From contig JAHQRK010000042.1 in the NCBI GenBank assembly GCA_019828595.1, positions 171,307 to 235,306 of the forward strand: 64,000 bases of DNA, read 5' to 3'. Shown one piece after another: positions 47,085 through 57,753 of the stretch; the first letter of the stretch is position 1; each line of letters opens with the position of its first letter. This DNA is from Aphanomyces cochlioides (lineage: Eukaryota > Oomycota > Saprolegniomycetes > Saprolegniales > Verrucalvaceae). The notes under the pieces are model-generated. The model worked only from the letters and a program-made list of their open reading frames with translations, searched no databases and had not been told where the DNA came from. The position numbers and the translations under genes were made by a program.

Positions 47085-47229
47085 GTGAGCTGACGGCTCA
47101 CCACTTCATCTCCTGTTCAATGACCACTTTGCCATATTCTGTTTTCCAAGTTCTATTTATACAGTACGAGGCAAATTAGTAAGTCATTAGGGCCTTTGCT
47201 CAAAAATAAGGTTAATACAACTCATTTAA
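47085..47229 (+). other. 3' UTR of copy F
   Basis: The short-stem hairpin form (gtgagc-tgacg-gctcac, 47085-47101), as in A, B and G, ending ...catttaa at 47229 with no poly(A). The extra A at 47230 could equally be the last base of the element. Confidence 0.75.
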
Positions 47230-50200
47230 ACCACAAAATGCATCTCGATGCCACTTTTTCTCCACTTTTGGTACCCACGTGCCACATGCACATCTCGACC
47301 CCATCGAGATACCCACTCGCCACGTCTGGCATGTTTGAAAGGTGTCATGCTCGTGTGGTGGACGACCAAGCATCAACTTGGTCCGAAATCAACACGCGAG
47401 AGTCCCAAGCATACCCCACAAAATGCATCTCGATGCCACTTTTTCTCCACTTTTGGTACCCACGTGCCACATGCACATCTCGACCCCATCGAGATACCCA
47501 CTCGCCACGTCTGGCATGTTTGAAAGGTGTCATGCTCGTGTGGTGGACGACCAAGCATCAACTTGGTCCGAAATCAACACGCGAGAGTCCCAAGCATACC
47601 CCACAAAATGCATCTCGATGCCACTTTTTCTCCACTTTTGGTACCCACGTGCCACATGCACATCTCGACCCCATCGAGATACCCACTCGCCACGTCTGGC
47701 ATGTTTGAAAGGTGTCATGCTCGTGTGGTGGACGACCAAGCATCAACTTGGTCCGAAATCAACACGCGAGAGTCCCAAGCATACCCCACAAAATGCATCT
47801 CGATGCCACTTTTTCTCCACTTTTGGTACCCACGTGCCACATGCACATCTCGACCCCATCGAGATACCCACTCGCCACGTCTGGCATGTTTGAAAGGTGT
47901 CATGCTCGTGTGGTGGACGACCAAGCATCAACTTGGTCCGAAATCAACACGCGAGAGTCCCAAGCATACCCCACAAAATGCATCTCGATGCCACTTTTTC
48001 TCCACTTTTGGTACCCACGTGCCACATGCACATCTCGACCCCATCGAGATACCCACTCGCCACGTCTGGCATGTTTGAAAGGTGTCATGCTCGTGTGGTG
48101 GACGACCAAGCATCAACTTGGTCCGAAATCAACACGCGAGAGTCCCAAGCATACCCCACAAAATGCATCTCGATGCCACTTTTTCTCCACTTTTGGTACC
48201 CACGTGCCACATGCACATCTCGACCCCATCGAGATACCCACTCGCCACGTCTGGCATGTTTGAAAGGTGTCATGCTCGTGTGGTGGACGACCAAGCATCA
48301 ACTTGGTCCGAAATCAACACGCGAGAGTCCCAAGCATACCCCACAAAATGCATCTCGATGCCACTTTTTCTCCACTTTTGGTACCCACGTGCCACATGCA
48401 CATCTCGACCCCATCGAGATACCCACTCGCCACGTCTGGCATGTTTGAAAGGTGTCATGCTCGTGTGGTGGACGACCAAGCATCAACTTGGTCCGAAATC
48501 AACACGCGAGAGTCCCAAGCATACCCCACAAAATGCATCTCGATGCCACTTTTTCTCCACTTTTGGTACCCACGTGCCACATGCACATCTCGACCCCATC
48601 GAGATACCCACTCGCCACGTCTGGCATGTTTGAAAGGTGTCATGCTCGTGTGGTGGACGACCAAGCATCAACTTGGTCCGAAATCAACACGCGAGAGTCC
48701 CAAGCATACCCCACAAAATGCATCTCGATGCCACTTTTTCTCCACTTTTGGTACCCACGTGCCACATGCACATCTCGACCCCATCGAGATACCCACTCGC
48801 CACGTCTGGCATGTTTGAAAGGTGTCATGCTCGTGTGGTGGACGACCAAGCATCAACTTGGTCCGAAATCAACACGCGAGAGTCCCAAGCATACCCCACA
48901 AAATGCATCTCGATGCCACTTTTTCTCCACTTTTGGTACCCACGTGCCACATGCACATCTCGACCCCATCGAGATACCCACTCGCCACGTCTGGCATGTT
49001 TGAAAGGTGTCATGCTCGTGTGGTGGACGACCAAGCATCAACTTGGTCCGAAATCAACACGCGAGAGTCCCAAGCATACCCCACAAAATGCATCTCGATG
49101 CCACTTTTTCTCCACTTTTGGTACCCACGTGCCACATGCACATCTCGACCCCATCGAGATACCCACTCGCCACGTCTGGCATGTTTGAAAGGTGTCATGC
49201 TCGTGTGGTGGACGACCAAGCATCAACTTGGTCCGAAATCAACACGCGAGAGTCCCAAGCATACCCCACAAAATGCATCTCGATGCCACTTTTTCTCCAC
49301 TTTTGGTACCCACGTGCCACATGCACATCTCGACCCCATCGAGATACCCACTCGCCACGTCTGGCATGTTTGAAAGGTGTCATGCTCGTGTGGTGGACGA
49401 CCAAGCATCAACTTGGTCCGAAATCAACACGCGAGAGTCCCAAGCATACCCCACAAAATGCATCTCGATGCCACTTTTTCTCCACTTTTGGTACCCACGT
49501 GCCACATGCACATCTCGACCCCATCGAGATACCCACTCGCCACGTCTGGCATGTTTGAAAGGTGTCATGCTCGTGTGGTGGACGACCAAGCATCAACTTG
49601 GTCCGAAATCAACACGCGAGAGTCCCAAGCATACCCCACAAAATGCATCTCGATGCCACTTTTTCTCCACTTTTGGTACCCACGTGCCACATGCACATCT
49701 CGACCCCATCGAGATACCCACTCGCCACGTCTGGCATGTTTGAAAGGTGTCATGCTCGTGTGGTGGACGACCAAGCATCAACTTGGTCCGAAATCAACAC
49801 GCGAGAGTCCCAAGCATACCCCACAAAATGCATCTCGATGCCACTTTTTCTCCACTTTTGGTACCCACGTGCCACATGCACATCTCGACCCCATCGAGAT
49901 ACCCACTCGCCACGTCTGGCATGTTTGAAAGGTGTCATGCTCGTGTGGTGGACGACCAAGCATCAACTTGGTCCGAAATCAACACGCGAGAGTCCCAAGC
50001 ATACCCCACAAAATGCATCTCGATGCCACTTTTTCTCCACTTTTGGTACCCACGTGCCACATGCACATCTCGACCCCATCGAGATACCCACTCGCCACGT
50101 CTGGCATGTTTGAAAGGTGTCATGCTCGTGTGGTGGACGACCAAGCATCAACTTGGTCCGAAATCAACACGCGAGAGTCCCAAGCATACCCCACAAAATG

Positions 50201-50380
50201 CATCTCGATGCCACTTTTTCTCCACTTTTGGTACCCACGTGCCACATGCACATCTCGACCCCATCGAGATACCCACTCGCCACGTCTGGCATGTTTGAAA
50301 GGTGTCATGCTCGTGTGGTGGACGACCAAGCATCAACTTGGTCCGAAATCAACACGCGAGAGTCCCAAGCATACCCCACA
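47230..50380 (+). repeat. 185-bp satellite array between copies F and G, about 17 monomers
   Basis: The length of 3151 bp equals 1 (extra A) + 17 x 185 + 5. It runs from monomer nt 13 to nt 17. This is the longest array in the window and I see no indel or variant monomer in it, which points to recent expansion or efficient homogenisation. Confidence 0.97.
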
Positions 50381-50441
50381 ACTTCCGAATTTGCCTCGTA
50401 CCCCTCAAGTCAAGAAGTTATCAAGTGCCGCCGCGCTCAAA

Positions 50442-53400
50442 ATGTCCAACGCCAACAGCTGTTCCGAGCTCCGTGAGACCAACACTCACGGAGTCACCAT
50501 CATTCCAGGTATTGTATCACCTCACCCACTTTCGTCGTCCAATCAGGATGGCGGAAGTGGTGTGAGTAATGTCTCTACACCTAACCCTAGGGCCGAAGTG
50601 GAGGTCGAGTTCGACCCCAACAGCGTCTCTGGAGACCAATCTGCGTCTCGCTCCACCAGCGCTTCACCTGGTGCTCCACTCGCCGGAGTTCCAGGGGGGG
50701 TCAACCTCAGTGGGTCAGTGGTTGACCCCCAGACCACTGTCGTTAACTTGTCTAGCGAAGCCCTCACTCAGGAGGGCGAACCACTGGGGCCTTGTGCCTG
50801 TGGTGGCTGCTTCCCTGGACTCCAATTGGAGTCGATCCCCAGTGAAGGTGGCGAGAAAACGGGTTCCATGCCAGCCCTAGAGGCTACGAGGGCCCCCCCT
50901 ATGGGCACACCCTGCGGTTCTGTCTACTTCCCCCAGGGGCCTCTTCGGAGGGGCGGGGGCGGTATCCCGATTTGGGTTCTCGCCGGAGCAATGGTGTACC
51001 CCAGTCACCGTGCTGCGGGGATGGCATGGATTCCCCTTCTACCCCTGTCACTGGGGGTCTGGCCCCGGCCTTTCTCGTGACCAATGGGACTGAGCCAGCA
51101 GCCACCAACCGCGTCGCCCCCTGTGCTGAGCCTCCTAGAACGGGAGAGGAAGAAGAACAATCTCAAGAGGACGTGGATATGGTCTCTGGAGACGCCGAGG
51201 GGAAGGATTCTACTGAAACCGAGGCCTTAACCGACGAGGGAAATACTCAAATTCACTCGGAGGTTGATGGGTCAGGCGACATTAACGGCCAAGCGAAGCC
51301 GTGTGATACTCCTGGAGAAGTTATTCAAGAGGAACAATCGACAAACAATGACAATGACCAGTCAAATCAAGACATTGTCGACAAATCCGTTGCTCAAGGA
51401 AATGGCGCTGTTGATCCTCCTACCGCGGCAGACAAAATACAAGGCGATCAAGAGCAACAAAACGCTGAAAAGGCCAATCCATGGACGCAAAAGACTCCCG
51501 GCAAGGATTCAGCTTCGTCCAAGAAAGATTCCAAGCAAGGCAATGCCCCCAAAGGCGCGAAACATCGCAACACTGGTGCTCATGCTATTGCCGATGACGA
51601 TATTGCGCGATGCGAGGCCATGGCGGACGCATTCTACAAAGACTCTGGTGACATGGACGCCTTCATTGAAAACATTTTGCTCCCCCCAGTCCCAAGTGTA
51701 CGAGCTCACAGTCAAGTTGGGCGAAGGCTACAAGGACTGGTCCGAAAAAGTCATCTGCGATCAATTTGTCAAGGAAAATCCTGGTTCGTTATGGGGCTCC
51801 AAATTTCCGAACATTTTGATCCACAAGAAGAACCCACAGACCATTGTGATCTCAAGTTACAACTTGTCTACGTGCGTGGAAATGGGAGGCACAACGTTTC
51901 GACTTGGTGGCAAAGACTTCCTGGTTCCCAAGTACTCGCGTTATGGCAACAACTACTACGTTACGTTCAACAAGGTCAGTCACCCTTCGATGGCCAAGGC
52001 AATTGTCAAGAAAATGGCTGCATTGACCAAGTCAGTGATAGCAGCATTCAACCCTACTGCTGGTCAGAACATCAAGTCGCCGCATTTGAGAGTCATTTTC
52101 AAGTCGTCTGCGCCTCCTGCAGTGCTGGTGCCAAAATCCGGCGACGCACTACGCGAAATCACCATTACGGATCCGTCGGGTCAGCCTTTTGTCGTCGTGT
52201 TTCAGCACAAGATCGCTGCTCTGAACAAGACATTGCCTCCGTCGATTGTTTCACGACGTGCAGAGGCCAAGGCTGAAAAAGCGAAGGCAAAAGCGGCCAA
52301 GGCAGCGGCAAAATCTCCTCCGTCAGGAGAAGAACCTGAACATGATGGAGACGATCATGATCAAGACCCTGGAACAAATGCGGAAGGCAAGGCCGACTCA
52401 ACTGAGGCATCTGAAGATGGTCAAGATGAACAACCACAGCCAACAGCTCCTTCTCATGGCTCTGATGTCGATATGTCTGGTGACAGCGATCCCCCTAACA
52501 ACAATGGACAAGACAAACAACAAGAAGATGTGGAAATGTCTACCAACGAATCGCCCGCTCTTGCTCCACCAAGTGAGCAGCCCAAGAACTCGCTGGACCT
52601 TCAATTGGTAACGGGCTACCGGTCTGGACCAGCTCCAAAACGTACTTTGCCTTCGTCCCCACGTTTGGATCCCCTGCCGACATCCAACCGTTTTCATATC
52701 CTCGAAGAAGACGACGTGGAACTCTCGTTTGAAGACTTTGCAGTGCCTCGAATTGTATTGGAAGATTCAAGTGCGCCACGCCCGAAAAAGACCAAAGGCA
52801 AAGCGAAGAAACAACGACTTAACAAGTCTGCTGCAGCCCACCTCGAATTGGCGAAGAAGATCATTCGAGACAAGAAAGTCGAAGGCAGTATCACCGAATG
52901 TCAACGCATTTTGCGAGATGATCCTCAGCTCGTTGCACATGCTATGTACGCACAAGATGAAGACCTCAGTTTGTTTCAGTCACTTGTTGCAACCAAGACT
53001 ATTGAGCGCAAGATGGCTTTGTTAAAAGCTCAAGGCAAGCCTCACAACTACAAACATCACGTCAACTTCATGGCTCAATACAAGATTCACCCGTCAGAAA
53101 TCTTGGAAGAATTGACCACGGACATACCAGAGATCAAGCGCATCCTCTTTGCACTTGCTACGATTGACTTATTCCTCTCAAATCGGGCCCCAGACCTCTA
53201 CACAAACTCGGAGGCACTGACTGTTCTATTGAACCAAGAAGCAACAAGATTGCCTGACACCAACTGCTTGACGGACTGGTCGCTGTTTGCTTTGATCGAA
53301 AACTTCAGCGACAATCTCGAGAAGTTCACTTTGCCGGCTCCCGTCTTGTCGGCCATCTCGATGCTCAAAAGCATCACCAACAATTACCACATCGACGAGC

Positions 53401-53474
53401 TCTGCAGCAAAGCTCACCACTCCATGAACGCCGACGAAATTGATCCCCTCGATTTGGAGGACGATCAACTCTAA
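50442..53474 (+). pseudogene. ORF1, disrupted by -1 and -2 deletions (net in frame)
   Basis: Three length changes against the 3039-nt intact form. A C6 run is shortened to C5 at 50930-50934 (-1), so the first frame stops at 51078-51080. Two nt are lost at about 51681 (gctcaccccccag to gctccccccag, -2), which restores the original frame. There is an in-frame 3-nt deletion at about 52327 (GEKEPEH to GEEPEH). The stretch between the first two lesions is out of frame, and the central and C-terminal domains read on to 53474. The -1 and the 3-nt deletion also occur in copy H. Both frameshifts are in or next to C runs, where read consensus errors are common. Confidence 0.88.
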
Positions 53475-53552
53475 GGCTTCTATCCCCTGCTTCAATCCAT
53501 TTCAACCTCCCCTCTCACCCCTCCATTCTACTCATTTTCATCTGTACTCGTG

Positions 53553-56500
53553 ATGATTGACAACAACTTCTCCGATGTCCCAACTGAACTCGTGGACTGG
53601 GACCCACAAATCATCTCCCTCAACACCAATGGCTTCTCCAACAGTCATCGGTACATCCTCGACAAACTATCAAGTGTTCACGACGTTTCCTTTATCCAAG
53701 AAACCCGTTTCCGCACGCCAAGTCTCCACGACCGTGTTGCGTTCCATTGGCAACGCATCACAAACCACGAAGGCTCTTTGTTCTTTGAAGAGCCTATTTA
53801 CCCTGAAGTATCCACGTCGCCAGCCACTGGAGGTCTGGCTACGTTGATACATCCTCACTCTCCTTTGAAGAACGCCACTCAAGTCCCTCATGACAACCCA
53901 GTGCTTCGTGGTCGTTATCTACAAGTGCGATGTACTCTGGGTCCACTGACAGTCGTTCTCCACAATATCTATGCGCCGGCAGCCTTCCAACAACGAGCAA
54001 GTTACTTCGAAGAATTGCCACGCGACTTTCCTCCACATGCGCTCCACATTGTTGGAGGAGATTTCAACTGCACACTCAACAAAGATTTGGATTCGTTGAG
54101 ACCCAGTACCTCCACCATGGCCGGCACCCTTCAACTGGAACAATGGATGCACAGTTTGTCTCTGGTGGATCTGTTTCGCCGTCAAAACCCCGTGGCAAGA
54201 ACCTTCACAAGTCCCACACTCACCAACCGACTCGACTACATATTTTGTTCGTCCACCTTGGCGGGTCTTCGTCATTGGAAGGCGACGCACATGCCACACG
54301 TTCCACAGGCTGACCACGTGGCTTGTCGTATCATCACAAAGCGTCAAACATTGCGCCATGGCTCTGGATCATGGAAAGCTCCAACTTGGCTACTTCGTCT
54401 ACCACGAGCGGCCGAGATTGTTCATGGATGTCTGGATCGATTTTTGGACAAGTCTCCATCATTCCACAATATCTCCAAGGCCTACGACATGCTGGTCAAT
54501 GATATCCGCTCCCAACTCAAAGAATTCCATTCTCAACGATTGGAGAAACAACGTCTGCCGTTGAAGAAGTTAGCTGTCGAGATCGCTTCGCTTTTGCAAG
54601 TCCCCAACATGCGTCAAGATGCAGTGCTGGTGGATCGAGTGCGAGACCTTCAAAAGCAAATTCACGAGCTGCAAGATCGAGACAAGCAGTTTCGTCAAGA
54701 CCAGGCGTTCCAACTTCACTTGTACAAAGCAGAGCGCTCGTCCAAGTTCCACTTCATGTCCCCTGTCCCTACCCCCTTGAAGAAGACAGTCTTCAAAGAG
54801 TTGGTGGATGTCAATGGAAATGTTGTCTCCAATCAACAAGGCATGTCTGACGTCCTGGTCGACTACTACAAGGACTTGTTTGCAGCTCCCGAGGTGCAGC
54901 GATCTGGAGACGAAGTGTCGTCATTTCTGACCCCATTGACTCGACACAAGCAACTGCCAGAGCAAGCCCAGAAAGAGCTGTCGGCTCCCTTGCGCGCCAA
55001 CGAGTTCTATCATGCTATTCGACACAGCAGTTCGAACTCAGCGCCAGGTCCCAACGCTCTGCCATTCGAAGTCCTCAAACTTGCACCTCACAAGTGGTCG
55101 TTGGTATTGGAGCTGCTATTCACACACCAGCTCCATTCTCACCCTCGCTTGACTCCCATGCAACTTGTCAGTACGCTGGTGTTGCTGCACAAGAAAGGCC
55201 CCAAGTCACAGGCCAAGAACTATCGGCCCATTAGCCTACTCAACACGGATGTGAAAATCCTGACGAGTATTCTGGCTTATCGACTCCAGCGCCACATTCG
55301 ACACATCATCCACCCGGACCAGCAAGGCTTTATCCGTCGAAGCAATATCCAAACCAATATTGCACGACTGGATGACATGCTGCGCCACATCAAACTACAC
55401 AGTCCGTCCTCGATGGTGGCACTGCTTGACTTTGAGAAAGCTTTTGATCGCGTGGACCACGCGTACTTGCTCCGCGTCCTCCGTCACTATGGCTTTCCCG
55501 AAACCTTTGTTGACATGGTTCGCGTACTGTACTCGGGCCGCAAGTCTCGCATCTTGGTGAACGGCTTCTTGTCCAAGCCAGTTCACATCTCACGCGGTGT
55601 GTTGCAAGGTGATCCACTGTCGCCACTTCTGTTTGTGATCGCTTTGGAACCGATGTGCCAACTCCTACGGCAACACTCCAACTATGGCATCAAGTGTGGG
55701 GATCGCTACCACACTGGGAGTTACTTTGCCGACGACTCGCAACTCTATGCGGCAAATGAGACGTGCCTCCACCGGCAGCTTGCATTGGTTCAAACCTTTT
55801 GCGACAAGTCTGGTTTCCGACTCAACGTAGACAAGACCCAAATTCTGACCTACAGCCAGTTGAATGGGAACCTTGCCTCACTACAAGTTACTTCCGACAG
55901 TCCCGTGAAGGCTCTTGGTATCTTGGTTGCGCCCAATCTTTCTCCATTGGCACGTTTCAATTACGTGTTTGAGAAGTTTGTGGCTCGCTTGTCTTTGTGG
56001 CTCTACAAGGCTCGAACCATGGCCGGAAAAGTCACTATCCTGCACAGCATATGTCTGCCTGTGTTATGGTACCAACTGGCTTTTGTCCCTGCCGACAAAG
56101 ACCTGGCCAAAAAGATCGACAAGGCCATGCTTCAATTTATGCATGGTGAAGAAATCAACCCATCCTCCTCTGTCCATGGCCTCCGTTTGATCAAAAAGGA
56201 GATCCTATTCATGCCGAAGAAGTCCGGTGGCTTAGGCCTGCACCATGCACTTGCTTTATGGCAACAACACAACCGCTCTGTCATGATCAGATGCATTCAA
56301 GCCATCACCACCCCACCCCGCAAGTCTGCCATGTCCGCCTGGATTACGCCGGGCTATACTCTCCTCGAGAAGGCTTTTCATCCATGGGGTTCCCCCCGAG
56401 ATCTCCTCTTGGCAAATGGCTCTTCTGCATTCATCAGACAACTGTACAAGAATCCCAATATCACTCCAATGTGGAAAGCCTTATTGAGTAGCTGGTTTGA

Positions 56501-57608
56501 ATCCCGCTGGACTCCGTACGGCTGTCCAAATCACATCTCATCTTTGGATGTTCCCCTTTGGCACAACTCGTATCTGCCTGGACTCGAAGACCTATACGAT
56601 CAGTGCTCTACATCGACGCAAGACCAAGCCAATGTATTGGCTTCGCTTCACATCACGAAGTTGTCGCATTTGTTGACTCCGTGTCAGCGAGTTTGGCCAG
56701 CTTCGATCTTGTTCGACAAAATCAACCGTGCCTGCCGCCAAGCCAATTTTGTCCCTCCAACGAAACAATGGATCTCAATCTTGGTGACCAAGTTATCACG
56801 ATTGTTTGAGATTGTTTCTGAAGAGGATGCTCCCGTGTTCCACTTGCCGACGCCAAGCTCTGAATGGATGGAATGGCACTGGATAATTCACCCTGACTCG
56901 AGTCCGATCTTGTTGGCGCTTGCGACTTCGAAATCGGCTAAGATCAGAGCTTCTCCAGCTGTCAGCTCGTCCATTCTTCCTACCAAGCATCTCAACCTGC
57001 CATCCAACTTTTACGAAGACCCCAAGCGCCTTACCCAACTTGCCGCCTTCCTCCAACCCGACCACATTCTCCCTCGATATGGAGAGTTCATTTTCAAGAC
57101 CCTTCTCCGCGCCAACGCCATGCAATATCTGTTTCAGTACCAAGACCCCAAGCCGACGTGTGTCTTCTGTCGTGTCAATGAGACGTACGAGCATTTCCTG
57201 TTCTCTTGTGGATATGGTCAATCTGTTTGGTATTCCTTCAAGACAATCCAGCGACTGCTCGAGTGTTCCTTTCCGTCGACTTGTCTGGAAATGTTCTACG
57301 AGACGCCCAAGCCGTCCGATGGATACTACATCCGTGGCTATCTGAAGATCTGGCCGATTGTCCGAGCCTGCGTGTATTATCAAATATGGCTCCAACGTGC
57401 CGATCGCACCTTTCGACCCGACCTCACAGCGAAGAGTCCGATGGAAGTTGCCATTCATGCTGCCTCTTTGATCAAGCTACATCTACAACAGCTCCTGGTT
57501 GATCTCCCTCTCAAGAAGGGATACACCAAGGTATTCAATGTGCTCAAGCATCTATCTTCGGACCCCTGGTTACGTCAACACGCCATTCCTGACAGTGTCG
57601 TTTCATGA
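53553..57608 (+). CDS. ORF2 polyprotein, 1351 aa: APE-type endonuclease, reverse transcriptase, zinc finger; only full-length copy
   Basis: Starts at ATG 53553; the GTG one codon earlier is less likely in a eukaryote. The protein would nick the target and copy the RNA onto the nicked end. The N-terminal endonuclease (about residues 15-260) shows LNTNG (Asn24/Asn26), QE at Glu50, GDFN (Asp170, Asn172), RLDYIF (Asp228) and ADH (Asp254, His255) where SDH is usual. The RT has NYRPISLLN, motif A LLDFEKAFD (Asp626), motif B LQGDPLSP (Asp687) and motif C FADDS (Asp727, Asp728), then the motif D region FRLNVDKTQ. A CX2CX7HX4C finger sits at Cys1203, Cys1206, His1214 and Cys1219. No RNase H domain is apparent. 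The arrangement fits L1/Tx1-like elements. All catalytic residues I can check are present, so it may encode active enzyme although ORF1 of the same copy is broken. Confidence 0.93.
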   Translation: MIDNNFSDVPTELVDWDPQIISLNTNGFSNSHRYILDKLSSVHDVSFIQETRFRTPSLHDRVAFHWQRITNHEGSLFFEEPIYPEVSTSPATGGLATLIHPHSPLKNATQVPHDNPVLRGRYLQVRCTLGPLTVVLHNIYAPAAFQQRASYFEELPRDFPPHALHIVGGDFNCTLNKDLDSLRPSTSTMAGTLQLEQWMHSLSLVDLFRRQNPVARTFTSPTLTNRLDYIFCSSTLAGLRHWKATHMPHVPQADHVACRIITKRQTLRHGSGSWKAPTWLLRLPRAAEIVHGCLDRFLDKSPSFHNISKAYDMLVNDIRSQLKEFHSQRLEKQRLPLKKLAVEIASLLQVPNMRQDAVLVDRVRDLQKQIHELQDRDKQFRQDQAFQLHLYKAERSSKFHFMSPVPTPLKKTVFKELVDVNGNVVSNQQGMSDVLVDYYKDLFAAPEVQRSGDEVSSFLTPLTRHKQLPEQAQKELSAPLRANEFYHAIRHSSSNSAPGPNALPFEVLKLAPHKWSLVLELLFTHQLHSHPRLTPMQLVSTLVLLHKKGPKSQAKNYRPISLLNTDVKILTSILAYRLQRHIRHIIHPDQQGFIRRSNIQTNIARLDDMLRHIKLHSPSSMVALLDFEKAFDRVDHAYLLRVLRHYGFPETFVDMVRVLYSGRKSRILVNGFLSKPVHISRGVLQGDPLSPLLFVIALEPMCQLLRQHSNYGIKCGDRYHTGSYFADDSQLYAANETCLHRQLALVQTFCDKSGFRLNVDKTQILTYSQLNGNLASLQVTSDSPVKALGILVAPNLSPLARFNYVFEKFVARLSLWLYKARTMAGKVTILHSICLPVLWYQLAFVPADKDLAKKIDKAMLQFMHGEEINPSSSVHGLRLIKKEILFMPKKSGGLGLHHALALWQQHNRSVMIRCIQAITTPPRKSAMSAWITPGYTLLEKAFHPWGSPRDLLLANGSSAFIRQLYKNPNITPMWKALLSSWFESRWTPYGCPNHISSLDVPLWHNSYLPGLEDLYDQCSTSTQDQANVLASLHITKLSHLLTPCQRVWPASILFDKINRACRQANFVPPTKQWISILVTKLSRLFEIVSEEDAPVFHLPTPSSEWMEWHWIIHPDSSPILLALATSKSAKIRASPAVSSSILPTKHLNLPSNFYEDPKRLTQLAAFLQPDHILPRYGEFIFKTLLRANAMQYLFQYQDPKPTCVFCRVNETYEHFLFSCGYGQSVWYSFKTIQRLLECSFPSTCLEMFYETPKPSDGYYIRGYLKIWPIVRACVYYQIWLQRADRTFRPDLTAKSPMEVAIHAASLIKLHLQQLLVDLPLKKGYTKVFNVLKHLSSDPWLRQHAIPDSVVS

Positions 57609-57753
57609 GTGAGCTGACGGCTCACCACTTCATCTCCTGTTCAATGACCACTTTGCCATATTCTGTTTTCCAAGTTCTATTTATACAGTACGAGGCAAAA
57701 TAGTAAGTCATTAGGGCCTTTGCTCAAAAATAAGGTTAATACAACTCATTTAA
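57609..57753 (+). other. 3' UTR of copy G
   Basis: The short-stem hairpin form lies at 57609-57625, followed by the common tail ...ttaatacaactcatttaa. One base differs from the other copies (gaggcaaaatag for gaggcaaattag). No poly(A) is present. Confidence 0.75.

Larger units (their letters stand above)
39853..47229 (+). mobile_element. LINE copy F, full length, ORF2 with two frameshifts
   Basis: A complete element. ORF1 (39914-42952) is open; ORF2 (43031-47084) has two 1-nt deletions. The right junction carries an additional A (catttaa-a-ccacaaaa), the only such case among the seven 3' ends in the window. Confidence 0.95.
50381..57753 (+). mobile_element. LINE copy G, full length, ORF2 intact, ORF1 broken
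   Basis: The element is 7373 bp: 61-nt leader, ORF1 50442-53474 (disrupted), 78-nt spacer, ORF2 53553-57608 (fully open), 145-nt 3' UTR. The left junction is at monomer nt 17 and the right at nt 13, giving a flank overlap of only 5-6 bp (ccaca at 50376-50380 and 57754-57758). That is short compared with the 13 bp of B, C and E, so one edge may have been changed by recombination. It shares a C-run deletion and a 3-bp deletion in ORF1 with copy H. Confidence 0.95.

Noticed and set aside
53553..57608. Group II intron or bacterial retroelement reverse transcriptase
   Set aside because: The N-terminal APE-type endonuclease, L1-like RT motifs, zf-RVT finger and a separate ORF1 are characteristic of eukaryotic LINEs. 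There is no intron RNA structure or bacterial gene context.
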